DNA of 64,000 nt from Acidobacteriota bacterium (GTDB lineage Bacteria > Acidobacteriota > Blastocatellia > Pyrinomonadales > Pyrinomonadaceae). The position numbers and the translations under genes are program-made. The notes beneath the pieces were generated by a model. That model was not told the DNA's origin and ran no database searches. It saw only the letters and a list, made by a program, of their open reading frames with translations. Shown here piece by piece: positions 26,438-34,146 of this stretch; position 1 is the first letter of the stretch, and every line of letters begins with the position of its first letter. Location of the stretch: positions 40,613-104,612 of the forward strand of contig JAIVJV010000014.1 in NCBI GenBank assembly GCA_020199835.1, in the 5' to 3' direction.

Positions 26438-26466
26438 TTGACAAAGTTTATTCGCGCGAGCACAAT
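26438..26466 (+). promoter_or_regulatory. Sigma-70-type promoter of purC
   Basis: TTGACA (26438-26443) and CACAAT (26461-26466) are 17 nt apart, 54 nt before the purC ATG. The -35 is a perfect consensus, the -10 matches 4 of 6. No Shine-Dalgarno sequence is seen before the purC ATG; the stretch is A/T-rich. Confidence 0.5.
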
Positions 26467-26519
26467 CCGGCTTGCCTCTTACTAAAAACTGAATCAATCG
26501 CTGCTCGTTTATTAAAAAC

Positions 26520-27416
26520 ATGAGTGCTGCCACTCTGCTGCAAACGTCTCTCTCCGATCTGAAACTGGTCCGTCGCGGAAAAGTACGCGATGTCTACGCC
26601 GTCGACGATGACAGCTTGTTGATCGTCGCGACCGATCGCATTTCTGCATTCGACTGCATACTGCCGACGCCGATTCAACGAAAGGGCGAAGTGTTGACCG
26701 CGCTTTCGGAGTTTTGGTTTGAGAAGTTGAACCAAGTCGTTGCGAATCACCGCATTACCGCGAACGTCGACGAGATGCCGGAAGCGGTGCAGCGTCACGC
26801 AGAGACGCTTGCGGGACGCGCCATGCTCGTGCGTCGGGCGGAAGTGTTTCCGGTCGAGTGTGTGGTGCGTGGTTACCTGGTTGGTTCGGGTTGGAAGGAT
26901 TATTTGCGCACTGGTGAAGTCTGTGGGCACCGGTTGCCGGAGGGTTTGCAGGAGTCGGCGAAGTTGCCGGAGCCGTTGTTTACGCCGTCAACGAAAGCGG
27001 AACACGGTCACGACGAGAACATCACTGAAGATCAGGTGCGCGAGTTGATCGGAGCGGAACGCACTGCGCAGCTTCGCGACACGTCGTTGCGTCTTTATTC
27101 AGAAGCTCACGAATACGCGCGTCAACGCGACATCATCATTGCCGACACGAAGTTTGAGTTTGGCCTGGACACGAATGGTGAGTTGATGTTGGTTGATGAG
27201 GTTTTGACGCCGGATTCCTCACGTTTTTGGCCGGCTGAATCCTACGAACCGGGGCGTTCGCAACCGTCGTTCGATAAGCAGTTTGTGCGCGATTATCTGG
27301 AGACGCTCGACTGGGACAAGAAGCCGCCGGCTCCGGTGATCCCGGCCGAGGTCGCCGCCGCGACAACTGCGCGGTATCTCGACGCGTACCGGCTGCTAAC
27401 CGGAAAAGAGCTTTAG
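26520..27416 (+). CDS. purC: Phosphoribosylaminoimidazole-succinocarboxamide synthase
   Basis: SAICAR synthetase: joins CAIR and aspartate with ATP in purine biosynthesis. The 298-residue protein has the ATP loop RRGKVRDVYAVDDD, the family segment IATDRISAFD (here VATDRISAFDCILP), PVECVVRGYLVGSGWKDY and VDEVLTPDSSRFWP. Length matches the stand-alone long bacterial/yeast-like form. No other purine gene is beside it. Confidence 0.96.
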   Translation: MSAATLLQTSLSDLKLVRRGKVRDVYAVDDDSLLIVATDRISAFDCILPTPIQRKGEVLTALSEFWFEKLNQVVANHRITANVDEMPEAVQRHAETLAGRAMLVRRAEVFPVECVVRGYLVGSGWKDYLRTGEVCGHRLPEGLQESAKLPEPLFTPSTKAEHGHDENITEDQVRELIGAERTAQLRDTSLRLYSEAHEYARQRDIIIADTKFEFGLDTNGELMLVDEVLTPDSSRFWPAESYEPGRSQPSFDKQFVRDYLETLDWDKKPPAPVIPAEVAAATTARYLDAYRLLTGKEL

Positions 27417-27481
27417 GTTTCGCGAGCGTCCCACGGTTTCGGCCACAGCGTGCCGCGCCGTCGCTCGTTAATTGTTCAAAC

Positions 27482-27727
27482 ATGATCATGCGCGCCCGAC
27501 TCGAAACCTTGATCGACGAAATGCTGGAAGGCCAGATACTACTCGACGAGGCGATCTCCGAATTTGAAAAGCTCTACATAAAGAAAGCGCTCGCGAAAAA
27601 CAGGCAACACCTCTCGCGCACCGCAACCGTCCTGGGCATCCATCGCAACACCCTCGCCAAGCGCGTCGCCCTTTACGAACAGCAGGACCGCAACGGCACC
27701 CGCCCCCCAAAACGCGCCGCGCGCTGA
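27482..27727 (+). CDS. Fis-type helix-turn-helix protein
   Basis: 81 residues. Residues ~25-62 form the Fis HTH (FEKLYIKKALAKNRQHLSR, TATVLGIHRNTLAKRV), as found at the C-termini of sigma-54 activators and in Fis itself. The N-terminal helix could dimerise. The tail is basic (RPPKRAAR). With no AAA+ domain it could be a nucleoid-like or local regulator. Starts ATG 27482 and 27488 are equally placed and neither has a clear ribosome site. It lies between purC and groES. Confidence 0.8.
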   Translation: MIMRARLETLIDEMLEGQILLDEAISEFEKLYIKKALAKNRQHLSRTATVLGIHRNTLAKRVALYEQQDRNGTRPPKRAAR

Positions 27728-27743
27728 CAGTCTTTCCGCCCCG

Positions 27744-28000
27744 TTGACAGCGACACGCACGTGACAGCGACCCGCCCGCGTGACAGCGACGCGCACAAAT
27801 AACGCCGAAGGCGTTAGTGTCGTGACGCGATATGGGCCGACCCCGCTGCCCATCCGCGTTCGCGCCGACGCAGGCCGTCGCCCCCTTGGCGCGTTGAACC
27901 GGCTGGCGCAATAACCGGGCTGGCGCGATAACGAGTGCGGTAATGACCCGGCCACCGGAGGCTCCGAGCTAACCCGCGACCGCCCGTTGACAGCGACCCG
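27744..28000 (+). repeat. TGACAGCGACNCGC repeats and GAA-triloop hairpin upstream of groES
   Basis: Four copies of TGACAGCGACNCGC start at 27745, 27762, 27781 and 27988. The first and last share a longer match, CCGTTGACAGCGAC then one variable base then CGC. The last copy supplies the groES -35 box. A GAA-triloop hairpin AACGCC/GGCGTT lies at 27801-27815. The rest of the 367-nt gap (about 27830-27980) holds GC-rich sequence without an open frame I would trust. Confidence 0.55.
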
Positions 28001-28016
28001 CTTCTCGCTCTATTCT
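27987..28016 (+). promoter_or_regulatory. Sigma-70-type promoter of groES-groEL
   Basis: TTGACA (27987-27992) and TATTCT (28011-28016) are separated by 18 nt. The -10 box abuts the CIRCE operator, so a bound repressor would block RNA polymerase directly. Confidence 0.6.
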
Positions 28017-28042
28017 TAGCACTCTCAAACTACGAGTGCTAG
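28016..28042 (+). promoter_or_regulatory. CIRCE operator (HrcA site)
   Basis: TTAGCACTC, nine free bases, GAGTGCTAG: this is the controlling inverted repeat of chaperone expression with one deviation in the last base. Established role: HrcA binds it and represses groE/dnaK until heat stress. hrcA itself is not in the window. Confidence 0.92.
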
Positions 28043-28094
28043 CATCATTATTCAAATCAAAATTTTGCGCGAAAGTTGAAAGGAGATTCAAGGT

Positions 28095-28433
28095 ATGGCT
28101 ACGAATATCAGGCCGCTTCATGACCGCGTTATCGTGCGCCGGATTGAGGAAGGCGAGCAGATTCGGGGAGGAATCATCATCCCTGACACTGCCAAAGAGA
28201 AGCCTCAGGAAGGCGAAGTCATCGCCGTCGGCGAAGGCAAATACAAGGAAGACGGCACCCGCCAGACCCTCGATGTGAAGGTCGGCGATCGCGTTCTCTT
28301 CGGCAAGTACAGCGGTTCCGAAATCAAAATCGACGGCGAAGAGTTCTTGATCATGCGCGAGGACGAAATCCTCGGCGTGCTCGAGCGCGCCGGGGCCGCC
28401 GCAGGTGGCGGTACGAAGAAGAGCGGCAAGTAA
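28095..28433 (+). CDS. groS: Co-chaperonin GroES
   Basis: Seven-subunit lid of the GroEL folding chamber. The 112-residue protein has IRPLHDRVIVRRIEEGEQ, the mobile loop RGGIIIPDTAKEKPQ (~24-38), and VKVGDRVLFGKYSG and EFLIMREDEILGVL. It is about 15 residues longer than usual because of a Gly/Ala/Lys tail (AGAAAGGGTKKSGK). An AAAGGAG site lies 10 nt before the ATG. Expression is controlled by CIRCE. Confidence 0.97.
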   Translation: MATNIRPLHDRVIVRRIEEGEQIRGGIIIPDTAKEKPQEGEVIAVGEGKYKEDGTRQTLDVKVGDRVLFGKYSGSEIKIDGEEFLIMREDEILGVLERAGAAAGGGTKKSGK

Positions 28434-28541
28434 GCCACGAAGAACGGCAAGTAGTCGTAACGACTCCATAGTCCAAACGACTGCACTGCCCTTCTTTTCA
28501 TTGGGAACTCACATTAATTTGAAGCAGGAGAAGATAGAGAA

Positions 28542-30197
28542 ATGGCTAAGCAAGTAATCCACGGTGAGGACTCGCGGGCGGCGATCTTGCGCGGAATCAA
28601 CCAGCTCGCCGACGCTGTCAAGATCACCCTCGGTCCAAAAGGCCGCAACGTGGTGATCGACAAGAAGTTTGGCTCACCCACAATCACAAAGGACGGCGTT
28701 ACCGTCGCCAAAGAGATCGAACTCAAAGACGCGCTCGAAAACATGGGCGCACAAATGGTTCGCGAAGTCGCGTCGAAAACCTCTGACGTTGCCGGTGACG
28801 GCACCACCACTGCGACCGTTCTCGCCCAGGCGATCTTCCGCGAAGGCGTGAAGACTGTCGCCGCCGGCGCGAACCCTATGGCTCTCAAGCGCGGCATCGA
28901 CAAGGCCGTGGAACGCGCTACCGAAGAGATCAAGCGTCTCTCGAAGCCCGTCAAGGGCGACGCGATCGCCCAGGTCGGAACGGTTTCCGCCAACGGCGAT
29001 ACCACAATCGGCAACATCATTGCCGAAGCGATGAACAAGGTCGGTAAAGACGGCGTCATCACCGTCGAAGAATCCAAGACCATGGACACTTCTCTCGAAG
29101 TCGTCGAGGGTATGCAGTTTGACCGCGGTTATCTCAGCCCCTACTTCGTCACCGATCCCGAGCGCATGGAAGCCGTGCTCGAGAATCCACTCATCCTGAT
29201 CAACGAGAAGAAGATCAGCTCGATGAAAGATCTGCTGCCGTTGCTGGAGCAGGTCGCGAAGATGGGCAAACCGATGCTGATCATCGCCGAAGACGTCGAA
29301 GGCGAAGCGCTCGCAACGCTCGTCGTCAACAAACTGCGCGGCACGTTGAACATCGCGGCCGTGAAAGCCCCGGGCTTCGGCGATCGTCGCAAGGCAATGC
29401 TCGAAGACATCGCGATTCTCACGGGCGGCAGGGTCATCAGTGAAGATCTCGGCATCAAGCTCGAGAACGTCAAACTCGAAGATCTCGGACGCGCGAAGAA
29501 AGTCACGATCGACAAAGACAACACCACCATCGTCGAAGGCAGCGGCAAGCAGTCAGACATCGAAGGCCGCGTCAAGACGATGCGTGCCCAAATCGAAGAC
29601 ACCACTTCCGACTACGATCGCGAGAAACTGCAAGAGCGTCTCGCGAAACTCGTCGGCGGCGTTGCCGTGATCAAAGTCGGCGCCGCGACCGAGACTGAAA
29701 TGAAAGAGAAGAAGGCCCGCGTTGAGGATGCAATGCATGCGACGCGCGCGGCGGTCGAAGAAGGTATCGTTCCGGGTGGTGGCGTGGCGTTGGTAAGAGC
29801 GGCGCGTGCGCTCGAGAAATTCCAGATCAACAAGGAAGGCGAAGGGGATCCCGACGAGCAGATCGGCGTGAACATCGTGCGCCGTGCGTTGGAAGAGCCA
29901 CTGCGCCAGATCGTGCAGAACGCCGGCAAAGAAGGCGCTGTGGTAGTCGAACGCATTCGCAACGAGAAGAACGAGAACATCGGCTTCAACGCTGCGACCG
30001 AAACGTTTGAAGACCTCGTAAGAGCCGGCGTCATCGATCCGGCGAAGGTCACTCGCACTGCTCTTCAGAACGCGGCTTCAATTGCGGGTCTGATGTTGAC
30101 TACCGAAGCGATGGTTTCGGAGCTCCCCGAAGACGAAAAGGGCGGCGGTTCCGCAATGCCAGGCGGTATGGGCGGCATGAGCGGAATGGGCATGTAG
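28542..30197 (+). CDS. groL: Chaperonin GroEL
   Basis: ATP-driven folding chamber, 551 residues. Hallmarks: ITLGPKGRNVVIDKKFG, nucleotide-binding DVAGDGTTTATVLAQ (~87-101), DAMHATRAAVEEGIVPGGG, and the flexible GGM-rich tail ending GGMGGMSGMGM. The start follows a GGAG site. It forms an operon with groES, 108 nt apart. No frameshift or missing motif. Confidence 0.98.
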   Translation: MAKQVIHGEDSRAAILRGINQLADAVKITLGPKGRNVVIDKKFGSPTITKDGVTVAKEIELKDALENMGAQMVREVASKTSDVAGDGTTTATVLAQAIFREGVKTVAAGANPMALKRGIDKAVERATEEIKRLSKPVKGDAIAQVGTVSANGDTTIGNIIAEAMNKVGKDGVITVEESKTMDTSLEVVEGMQFDRGYLSPYFVTDPERMEAVLENPLILINEKKISSMKDLLPLLEQVAKMGKPMLIIAEDVEGEALATLVVNKLRGTLNIAAVKAPGFGDRRKAMLEDIAILTGGRVISEDLGIKLENVKLEDLGRAKKVTIDKDNTTIVEGSGKQSDIEGRVKTMRAQIEDTTSDYDREKLQERLAKLVGGVAVIKVGAATETEMKEKKARVEDAMHATRAAVEEGIVPGGGVALVRAARALEKFQINKEGEGDPDEQIGVNIVRRALEEPLRQIVQNAGKEGAVVVERIRNEKNENIGFNAATETFEDLVRAGVIDPAKVTRTALQNAASIAGLMLTTEAMVSELPEDEKGGGSAMPGGMGGMSGMGM

Positions 30198-30207
30198 GCA
30201 ACGCTTC

Positions 30208-30262
30208 CCACAGATAAACACGGATTACATAGTTAGTTCTGTGTAGTCCGTGTTCTCTGTGG
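30208..30262. repeat. ATCCGTG-type inverted repeat at the groEL 3' side
   Basis: Arms CCACAGATAAACACGGATTA and its near-complement ending ..GTCCGTGTTCTCTGTGG (about 19 of 22 positions pair) flank a ~10-nt loop. It could end groEL transcription, but the right arm and loop also encode the last residues (TENTDYTELTM) of the convergent 79-aa gene. Related fragments lie at 21254 and 22837. Confidence 0.6.
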
Positions 30263-30464
30263 CAGACAGTTCCTCCACTTCCGGCAACACCTCTTCCAGA
30301 AGTTCTTCCAGCAACTTAGCGGACATGTCGAGCGCTGTGATCAGCGGGTGTGCCGACGCGTTTTCTTCCACATAACCTTTCGCGACATCCTGGGCAAAAG
30401 CTAAAGCGATATAGGCCTTTGCTAGTCGGCGGCTATCGATTGTACCGGGCAAGAGCATCTTCAT
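30225..30464 (-). CDS. Small hypothetical protein (79 aa)
   Basis: 79 residues, helical, no signal peptide. The middle is Leu/Glu-rich (LLEELLEEVLPEVEEL). The final ~11 residues come from the inverted repeat DNA, so the original stop may have been displaced by the repeat. It begins 1 nt after the stop of the M50 protease gene, which argues for translation. Family not recognised. Confidence 0.6.
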   Translation of the reverse strand: MKMLLPGTIDSRRLAKAYIALAFAQDVAKGYVEENASAHPLITALDMSAKLLEELLEEVLPEVEELSATENTDYTELTM

Positions 30465-30465
30465 C

Positions 30466-30966
30466 TTAAAAATTGAGGAAAGCTCGAACGAAGACGGCCA
30501 ATGCGATCGCTCCGCCTCCGAGCGTCAACACCCACTCGACCAGCGGGCTCGGCCGTCCAAACATCCGCCGGCAGATCACCATGCCACTCTTCCAACCATC
30601 GAGTTGATAAAACGGCACGATATTCCCGATCGCCAGCGCGAGATTTAGTGCGCCAAAAAGCGAACCCCACGTCAGTATGCAAAGCGTCAGGTTCATTCCG
30701 ATGCCTGCGCCGAGAACAAACAACTGCTGCAACAACGGCCGCGTTTGTAATGCGACCATGTCCATCTGAATGTAAGCTCCAACCGGCAACATGCGTAGTT
30801 GGCAGTCCACGTCGCTCACCCGAACACCGAACAGTTTTGGTCCCCAACCGAATCCTGCCTGCTTGATCGGCACGCCGCAGAGACGCGCGGCAACATAATG
30901 ACCAACTTCGTGAAGAACGAGTGCGGCGACAAAGCTTACGACGGCATTAACAATGGAGATGGTCAT
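30466..30966 (-). CDS. M50-family (site-2 protease-like) membrane metalloprotease
   Basis: 166 residues, compact. HEVGH at 19-23 lies in the first helix and NIVPFYQLDG at 115-124 supplies the third zinc ligand in the family's second motif. Helices ~8-28, 82-113 and 138-163 are hydrophobic. This is a minimal intramembrane protease core without PDZ or CBS domain. Substrate unknown. It is followed by the 79-aa gene and preceded, 10 nt upstream, by another small membrane-protein gene. Confidence 0.85.
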   Translation of the reverse strand: MTISIVNAVVSFVAALVLHEVGHYVAARLCGVPIKQAGFGWGPKLFGVRVSDVDCQLRMLPVGAYIQMDMVALQTRPLLQQLFVLGAGIGMNLTLCILTWGSLFGALNLALAIGNIVPFYQLDGWKSGMVICRRMFGRPSPLVEWVLTLGGGAIALAVFVRAFLNF

Positions 30967-30976
30967 TGAAGTGGAA

Positions 30977-31270
30977 TCAGTTCAGCAGTGCTGCAAGTTT
31001 CTTTTCAAGTTGGCGGAGCAGCGCCAGGTCTTCATTGACGAGTCGCAAGCGTTCGCGGGTATCCAGAATCAGGTAAACGAGGGCGCAGGTCACGACAATC
31101 GCGTCGAGCAGCCCTAGGCCACGGCCCAGCCAGGTCAAAAATAGGAATATGAGTGTCAACGCTGACAGGTAGAGCCTGATAGCCACTAAATGTTTCTCCC
31201 GAGTTGTCTGTACCCGAGTGAAAGGTGTAATGTTCGCGCCTTTCCAGTCAGTGGAAGATTTCACGAACAT
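30977..31270 (-). CDS. Small two-helix membrane protein with coiled-coil tail
   Basis: About 97 residues from ATG 31270; a GTG at 31333 would give 118. Two hydrophobic segments (LYLSALTLIFLFLTWL, AIVVTCALVYLIL) are followed by a charged Leu-heptad tail (RERLRLVNEDLALLRQLEKKLAALL). Family unknown. Ends 10 nt before the M50 protease start, so the two are probably one operon; a role as protease partner is only a guess. Confidence 0.6.
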   Translation of the reverse strand: MFVKSSTDWKGANITPFTRVQTTREKHLVAIRLYLSALTLIFLFLTWLGRGLGLLDAIVVTCALVYLILDTRERLRLVNEDLALLRQLEKKLAALLN

Positions 31271-31333
31271 CGACAGAGCTCGTCCCGATTCTAGAAAGCT
31301 CGTCCAAACAATGGACAAAAACTCGCCACGCAC

Positions 31334-31741
31334 AACCCATTCGACTCTGTTTTCTTGGTTGTTGTGAGGAAATAGACCACTTCAAACCGTGGCCCCTGAG
31401 TTGCGAGGTGCTCCGCGAATTATCATCTTTGCAACGGACCACTCGAGTTGGCGTTACCTGGCTTTACCCTAAAACCGCAAGGTCTCGAAACTGGTCCAGG
31501 TTCATCAGCTACAAAAAAGACCCGAGCGTCAGATTTTGCGTTTTGCAAGAATTTTGACGAACGGGGCCACACCACCCGCTTCGTTGTTTGAGCCTAGGTC
31601 TTAGTATTCGGAACATTTATTCGTTTAGACGTTTTATTTATCTCAGTCTGGAAAGGAGTGCTCCCGGGTTTGTATCCCCCGACACGGACACTCGAAGCAG
31701 GCCGTAATCTCAAGGATCGCCCGTTAGGAGTTTGTTGATTA
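31334..31741. other. Intergenic region upstream of the sigma-54 activator
   Basis: About 400 nt with no believable gene. It contains a sigma-54-like element at 31390-31404. An AT-rich stretch lies at 31600-31650, and a TTAGGAG ribosome site just before 31742. The distance from the sigma-54-like element to the gene (about 340 nt) leaves room for a long leader. Confidence 0.5.
31390..31404 (+). promoter_or_regulatory. Sigma-54-like promoter element
   Basis: TGGCCCCTGAGTTGC has the invariant GG and GC dinucleotides with exactly 10 nt between them and both TGGC and TTGC blocks. It lies upstream of a sigma-54 activator gene, which would fit autoregulation. Single short match, so chance is possible. 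Confidence 0.35.
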
Positions 31742-32896
31742 ATGCCCCTTGCCACTCCCACTGCGTTTGATGGTTGGACCACTAACAATGCAGACAATCA
31801 AGGTAGAGCGGTAGCGAAAGCACCAGCTCCAAAACTTTCCCCATCCCCAGGCAACACCAAATCACCCACTCTGGTGGGACAGTCACCCGCGATGCGCAAG
31901 CTGTTTTCCGTGATCGAACGCGTGGCGCCAACTGACGCTTCCGTTTTGATCACCGGCGCGACCGGCACCGGCAAAGAACTCGCAGCACGCGCGATTCACA
32001 ACATGAGTCCGCGACGCGACGCAGCCTTCGTCGATATCAACTGTTCCGCCATTCCCGAAACGCTGATCGAAGCCGAACTCTTCGGCCATCAGCGCGGCAC
32101 TTTCACGGGCGCGCACGAAAACCGTAGCGGCCTTTTTGAAAAGGCCTCCGGCGGAACGCTGTTTCTCGACGAAGTGGACGCGCTGAATCTGTCGGCACAA
32201 GCGAAACTCTTGCGTGTGTTGCAAGAGCGCACGGTACGCCGTATTGGGGCCCGCGCAAACATCGCGATCGACGTGCGAATTATTTCCGCAACCAACTGCG
32301 ATCTCGCGCAGGCAGTGGCGTCGGGCCGTTTTCGTCCCGACCTCTACTACCGCCTGCGAGTGCTGCCGTTGCATCTGCCGGAACTGTGCACACGTGCCGG
32401 CGACGTCAGTTTGCTGGTCGAGCATTTTCTGCGGATGAAGTCTGAACGCCAGGGTCTGACAAGCGTGCCGCACTTCTCGCCCGAAGCGATGCGCACCTTG
32501 AACGAGTATCCGTGGCCCGGAAACGTGCGCGAACTTGAGAACGTAATCGAGTACGCACTCGCGCTCGGCAATGGCAATGAGCTTGGCGTCGAAGACCTGC
32601 CGTTGGAATTAACGCAGGCTCGTGTCCAGTCCAATCCGGAAGATCTTCGCGAACTCCTGGAAGCCTACATGAACGACGCTGTCCCCCTGGCCGAAATCGA
32701 AAAGCGCTACATACTGTCGGTGCTCCAGCAATTCGGCGGCAATCAAGTACGAGCCGCTGCTGCGCTGGGAATCGACCGGAGCAAACTCTATCGCCGCCTG
32801 CGCCAGTACGGCGTCAAAGCGGTGAAGTTCCTTCAGGAAGAAGAGTTGGAGGGTTTGCAGTTCCGCGGCGGTATGAAGACGACGCACATCGCGTAA
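31742..32896 (+). CDS. Sigma-54-dependent transcriptional activator without sensor domain
   Basis: 384 residues. The first ~42 are disordered and Pro/Ala/Asn-rich with no receiver, GAF or PAS domain. The AAA+ core (~43-275) has Walker A GATGTGKE (72-79), the sigma-54 contact loop as GTFTGA (119-124, consensus GAFTGA) and Walker B GGTLFLDE (137-144). WPGNVRELENVIEY follows. A Fis-type HTH (NQVRAAAALGIDRSKLYRRL) lies at ~330-355, with an extra ~25-residue tail. Lacking a sensor, it may be controlled by abundance or a partner protein. The Tad locus 7 kb downstream is a possible target, by position only. Confidence 0.9.
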   Translation: MPLATPTAFDGWTTNNADNQGRAVAKAPAPKLSPSPGNTKSPTLVGQSPAMRKLFSVIERVAPTDASVLITGATGTGKELAARAIHNMSPRRDAAFVDINCSAIPETLIEAELFGHQRGTFTGAHENRSGLFEKASGGTLFLDEVDALNLSAQAKLLRVLQERTVRRIGARANIAIDVRIISATNCDLAQAVASGRFRPDLYYRLRVLPLHLPELCTRAGDVSLLVEHFLRMKSERQGLTSVPHFSPEAMRTLNEYPWPGNVRELENVIEYALALGNGNELGVEDLPLELTQARVQSNPEDLRELLEAYMNDAVPLAEIEKRYILSVLQQFGGNQVRAAAALGIDRSKLYRRLRQYGVKAVKFLQEEELEGLQFRGGMKTTHIA

Positions 32897-32918
32897 AACC
32901 CGACCGGAGAAAAATACA

Positions 32919-33011
32919 ATGCGAATGAACTCGACGATGATAATCGCGATCATCGTGATCGTCGTGGCCCTGGGTTATCTGGTGATTAAGCGGCGGTCAC
33001 GAAGGATGTAG
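32919..33011 (+). CDS. Tiny single-helix membrane protein (30 aa)
   Basis: ATG 32919 to TAG 33011 encodes MRMNSTMIIAIIVIVVALGY then LVIKRRSRRM. One clean transmembrane helix is followed by a strongly basic end, so the C-terminus should stay in the cytoplasm. A GGAG site lies 8 nt upstream. It starts 22 nt after the sigma-54 activator and is probably in the same transcript. Too short for family assignment. Confidence 0.55.
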   Translation: MRMNSTMIIAIIVIVVALGYLVIKRRSRRM

Positions 33012-33045
33012 TGACACATCGGCAATTTCCTCACCGAAATGCCAC

Positions 33046-34146
33046 CTAGGCAAATCGCCGTTTCAAGCGCAGCAGTGGCCGCTCGATCAAGTAAAAAGAG
33101 ACGGAGGCGACTGCAAAAGTCGCCAGCAGTCCCAGCGCAAGTTTGATTGGCCACGGCGCACTGGCGTATTTGATCCACTTGAACACCGGATAGTGCCACA
33201 GGTACAAGCCGTACGAGATCTTGCCTACCCACACCAGCGGCGTCGTCTCCATCAACTTATTGAAGAAAACGCTCTGGCCTGAAACCAGGTTAATCAACAG
33301 CAAAGCACTGGCTGCTGCGAGTACAGTAAACCCGCCTTCATGCATGATCGGCGACGCGAAGTCTGTCGCAAACAAACAGAGGATGATCAAGGTAACGGCT
33401 GCGAGCGTATTCAAGCGATTGAAACTCTGCACGAATCCCCAGCTCACGGCCATTCCGGCGGCACAGCCAATGAGCAGTGCATCTGCACGCGTGTCGAACG
33501 CGAAGTAGGTTCTCGCCGGCGACACTCCGGTTTCGAATAAAAGAGCCCGATGAACACAGATCGCGACAACCATTGAGGTAGTAAGTATCAGGAGACCGCG
33601 GCGCGAAACACCGCTTTTCAGGAGGAACAGAAGGAATGGAGGCCACAGTAAATAAAAGTGCTCCTCTATTGCGAGCGACCACGTGTGCCGCAACGCACCG
33701 AGTGAAGTTTGCGGAGCGAGTGAGGCGAAAAAGTCACTAAGATACAGAAGCGCAATAGGCACCGTCCGCCGCGTCTGCGCGGCTTCGCCGGCGGAGAAAA
33801 GCACTCCTGACAAAAGCAAAAGAACGCCGGCGAGTAGCACCAGCGCTGGTACGAGCCGCAGCAAACGTCGCGCGTAAAAATGACGGAGACTGATGGTTCC
33901 CGCCCCGGTCCACTCTTCGAGCAGGATACAGGTAATTAAAAATCCGCTGAGTACAAAGAAAATATCGACGCCAATGCTGCCACCCTTCAGCAAGGACCAA
34001 CCGAACAGATGGTTGGTATGCACCGCCAGGACCGCGAGAATCGCTACTCCGCGTACGCCGTCCAGGGCCGGACGATAGCCAAGTTCAAAACGCCCCGTGG
34101 CTGTTAAGTCCGCGTGGACCGCGATCGGAAGACTGTGCGCACTCAT
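33046..34146 (-). CDS. Acyltransferase 3 family membrane protein (OafA/YrhL-like)
   Basis: 366 residues with about ten hydrophobic helices. Family marks: YRPALDGVRGVAILAVLAVH near the N-terminus with the catalytic-type His, FFVLSGFLITCILLEEW, FYARRLLRLVPALVLL, and HTWSLAIEEHFYLLWP. Such enzymes O-acetylate sugars of O-antigen, peptidoglycan or exopolysaccharide. No SGNH domain is attached. It overlaps the partner membrane-protein gene by 4 nt, suggesting they act together on a surface glycan or lipid (inference). Confidence 0.9.
   Translation of the reverse strand: MSAHSLPIAVHADLTATGRFELGYRPALDGVRGVAILAVLAVHTNHLFGWSLLKGGSIGVDIFFVLSGFLITCILLEEWTGAGTISLRHFYARRLLRLVPALVLLAGVLLLLSGVLFSAGEAAQTRRTVPIALLYLSDFFASLAPQTSLGALRHTWSLAIEEHFYLLWPPFLLFLLKSGVSRRGLLILTTSMVVAICVHRALLFETGVSPARTYFAFDTRADALLIGCAAGMAVSWGFVQSFNRLNTLAAVTLIILCLFATDFASPIMHEGGFTVLAAASALLLINLVSGQSVFFNKLMETTPLVWVGKISYGLYLWHYPVFKWIKYASAPWPIKLALGLLATFAVASVSFYLIERPLLRLKRRFA

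Noticed and set aside
27744..28000. CRISPR-like direct repeats
   Set aside because: Units are ~14 bp with 3-5 nt or ~190 nt spacing, there are no uniform spacers and no cas genes; they are promoter-like repeats.
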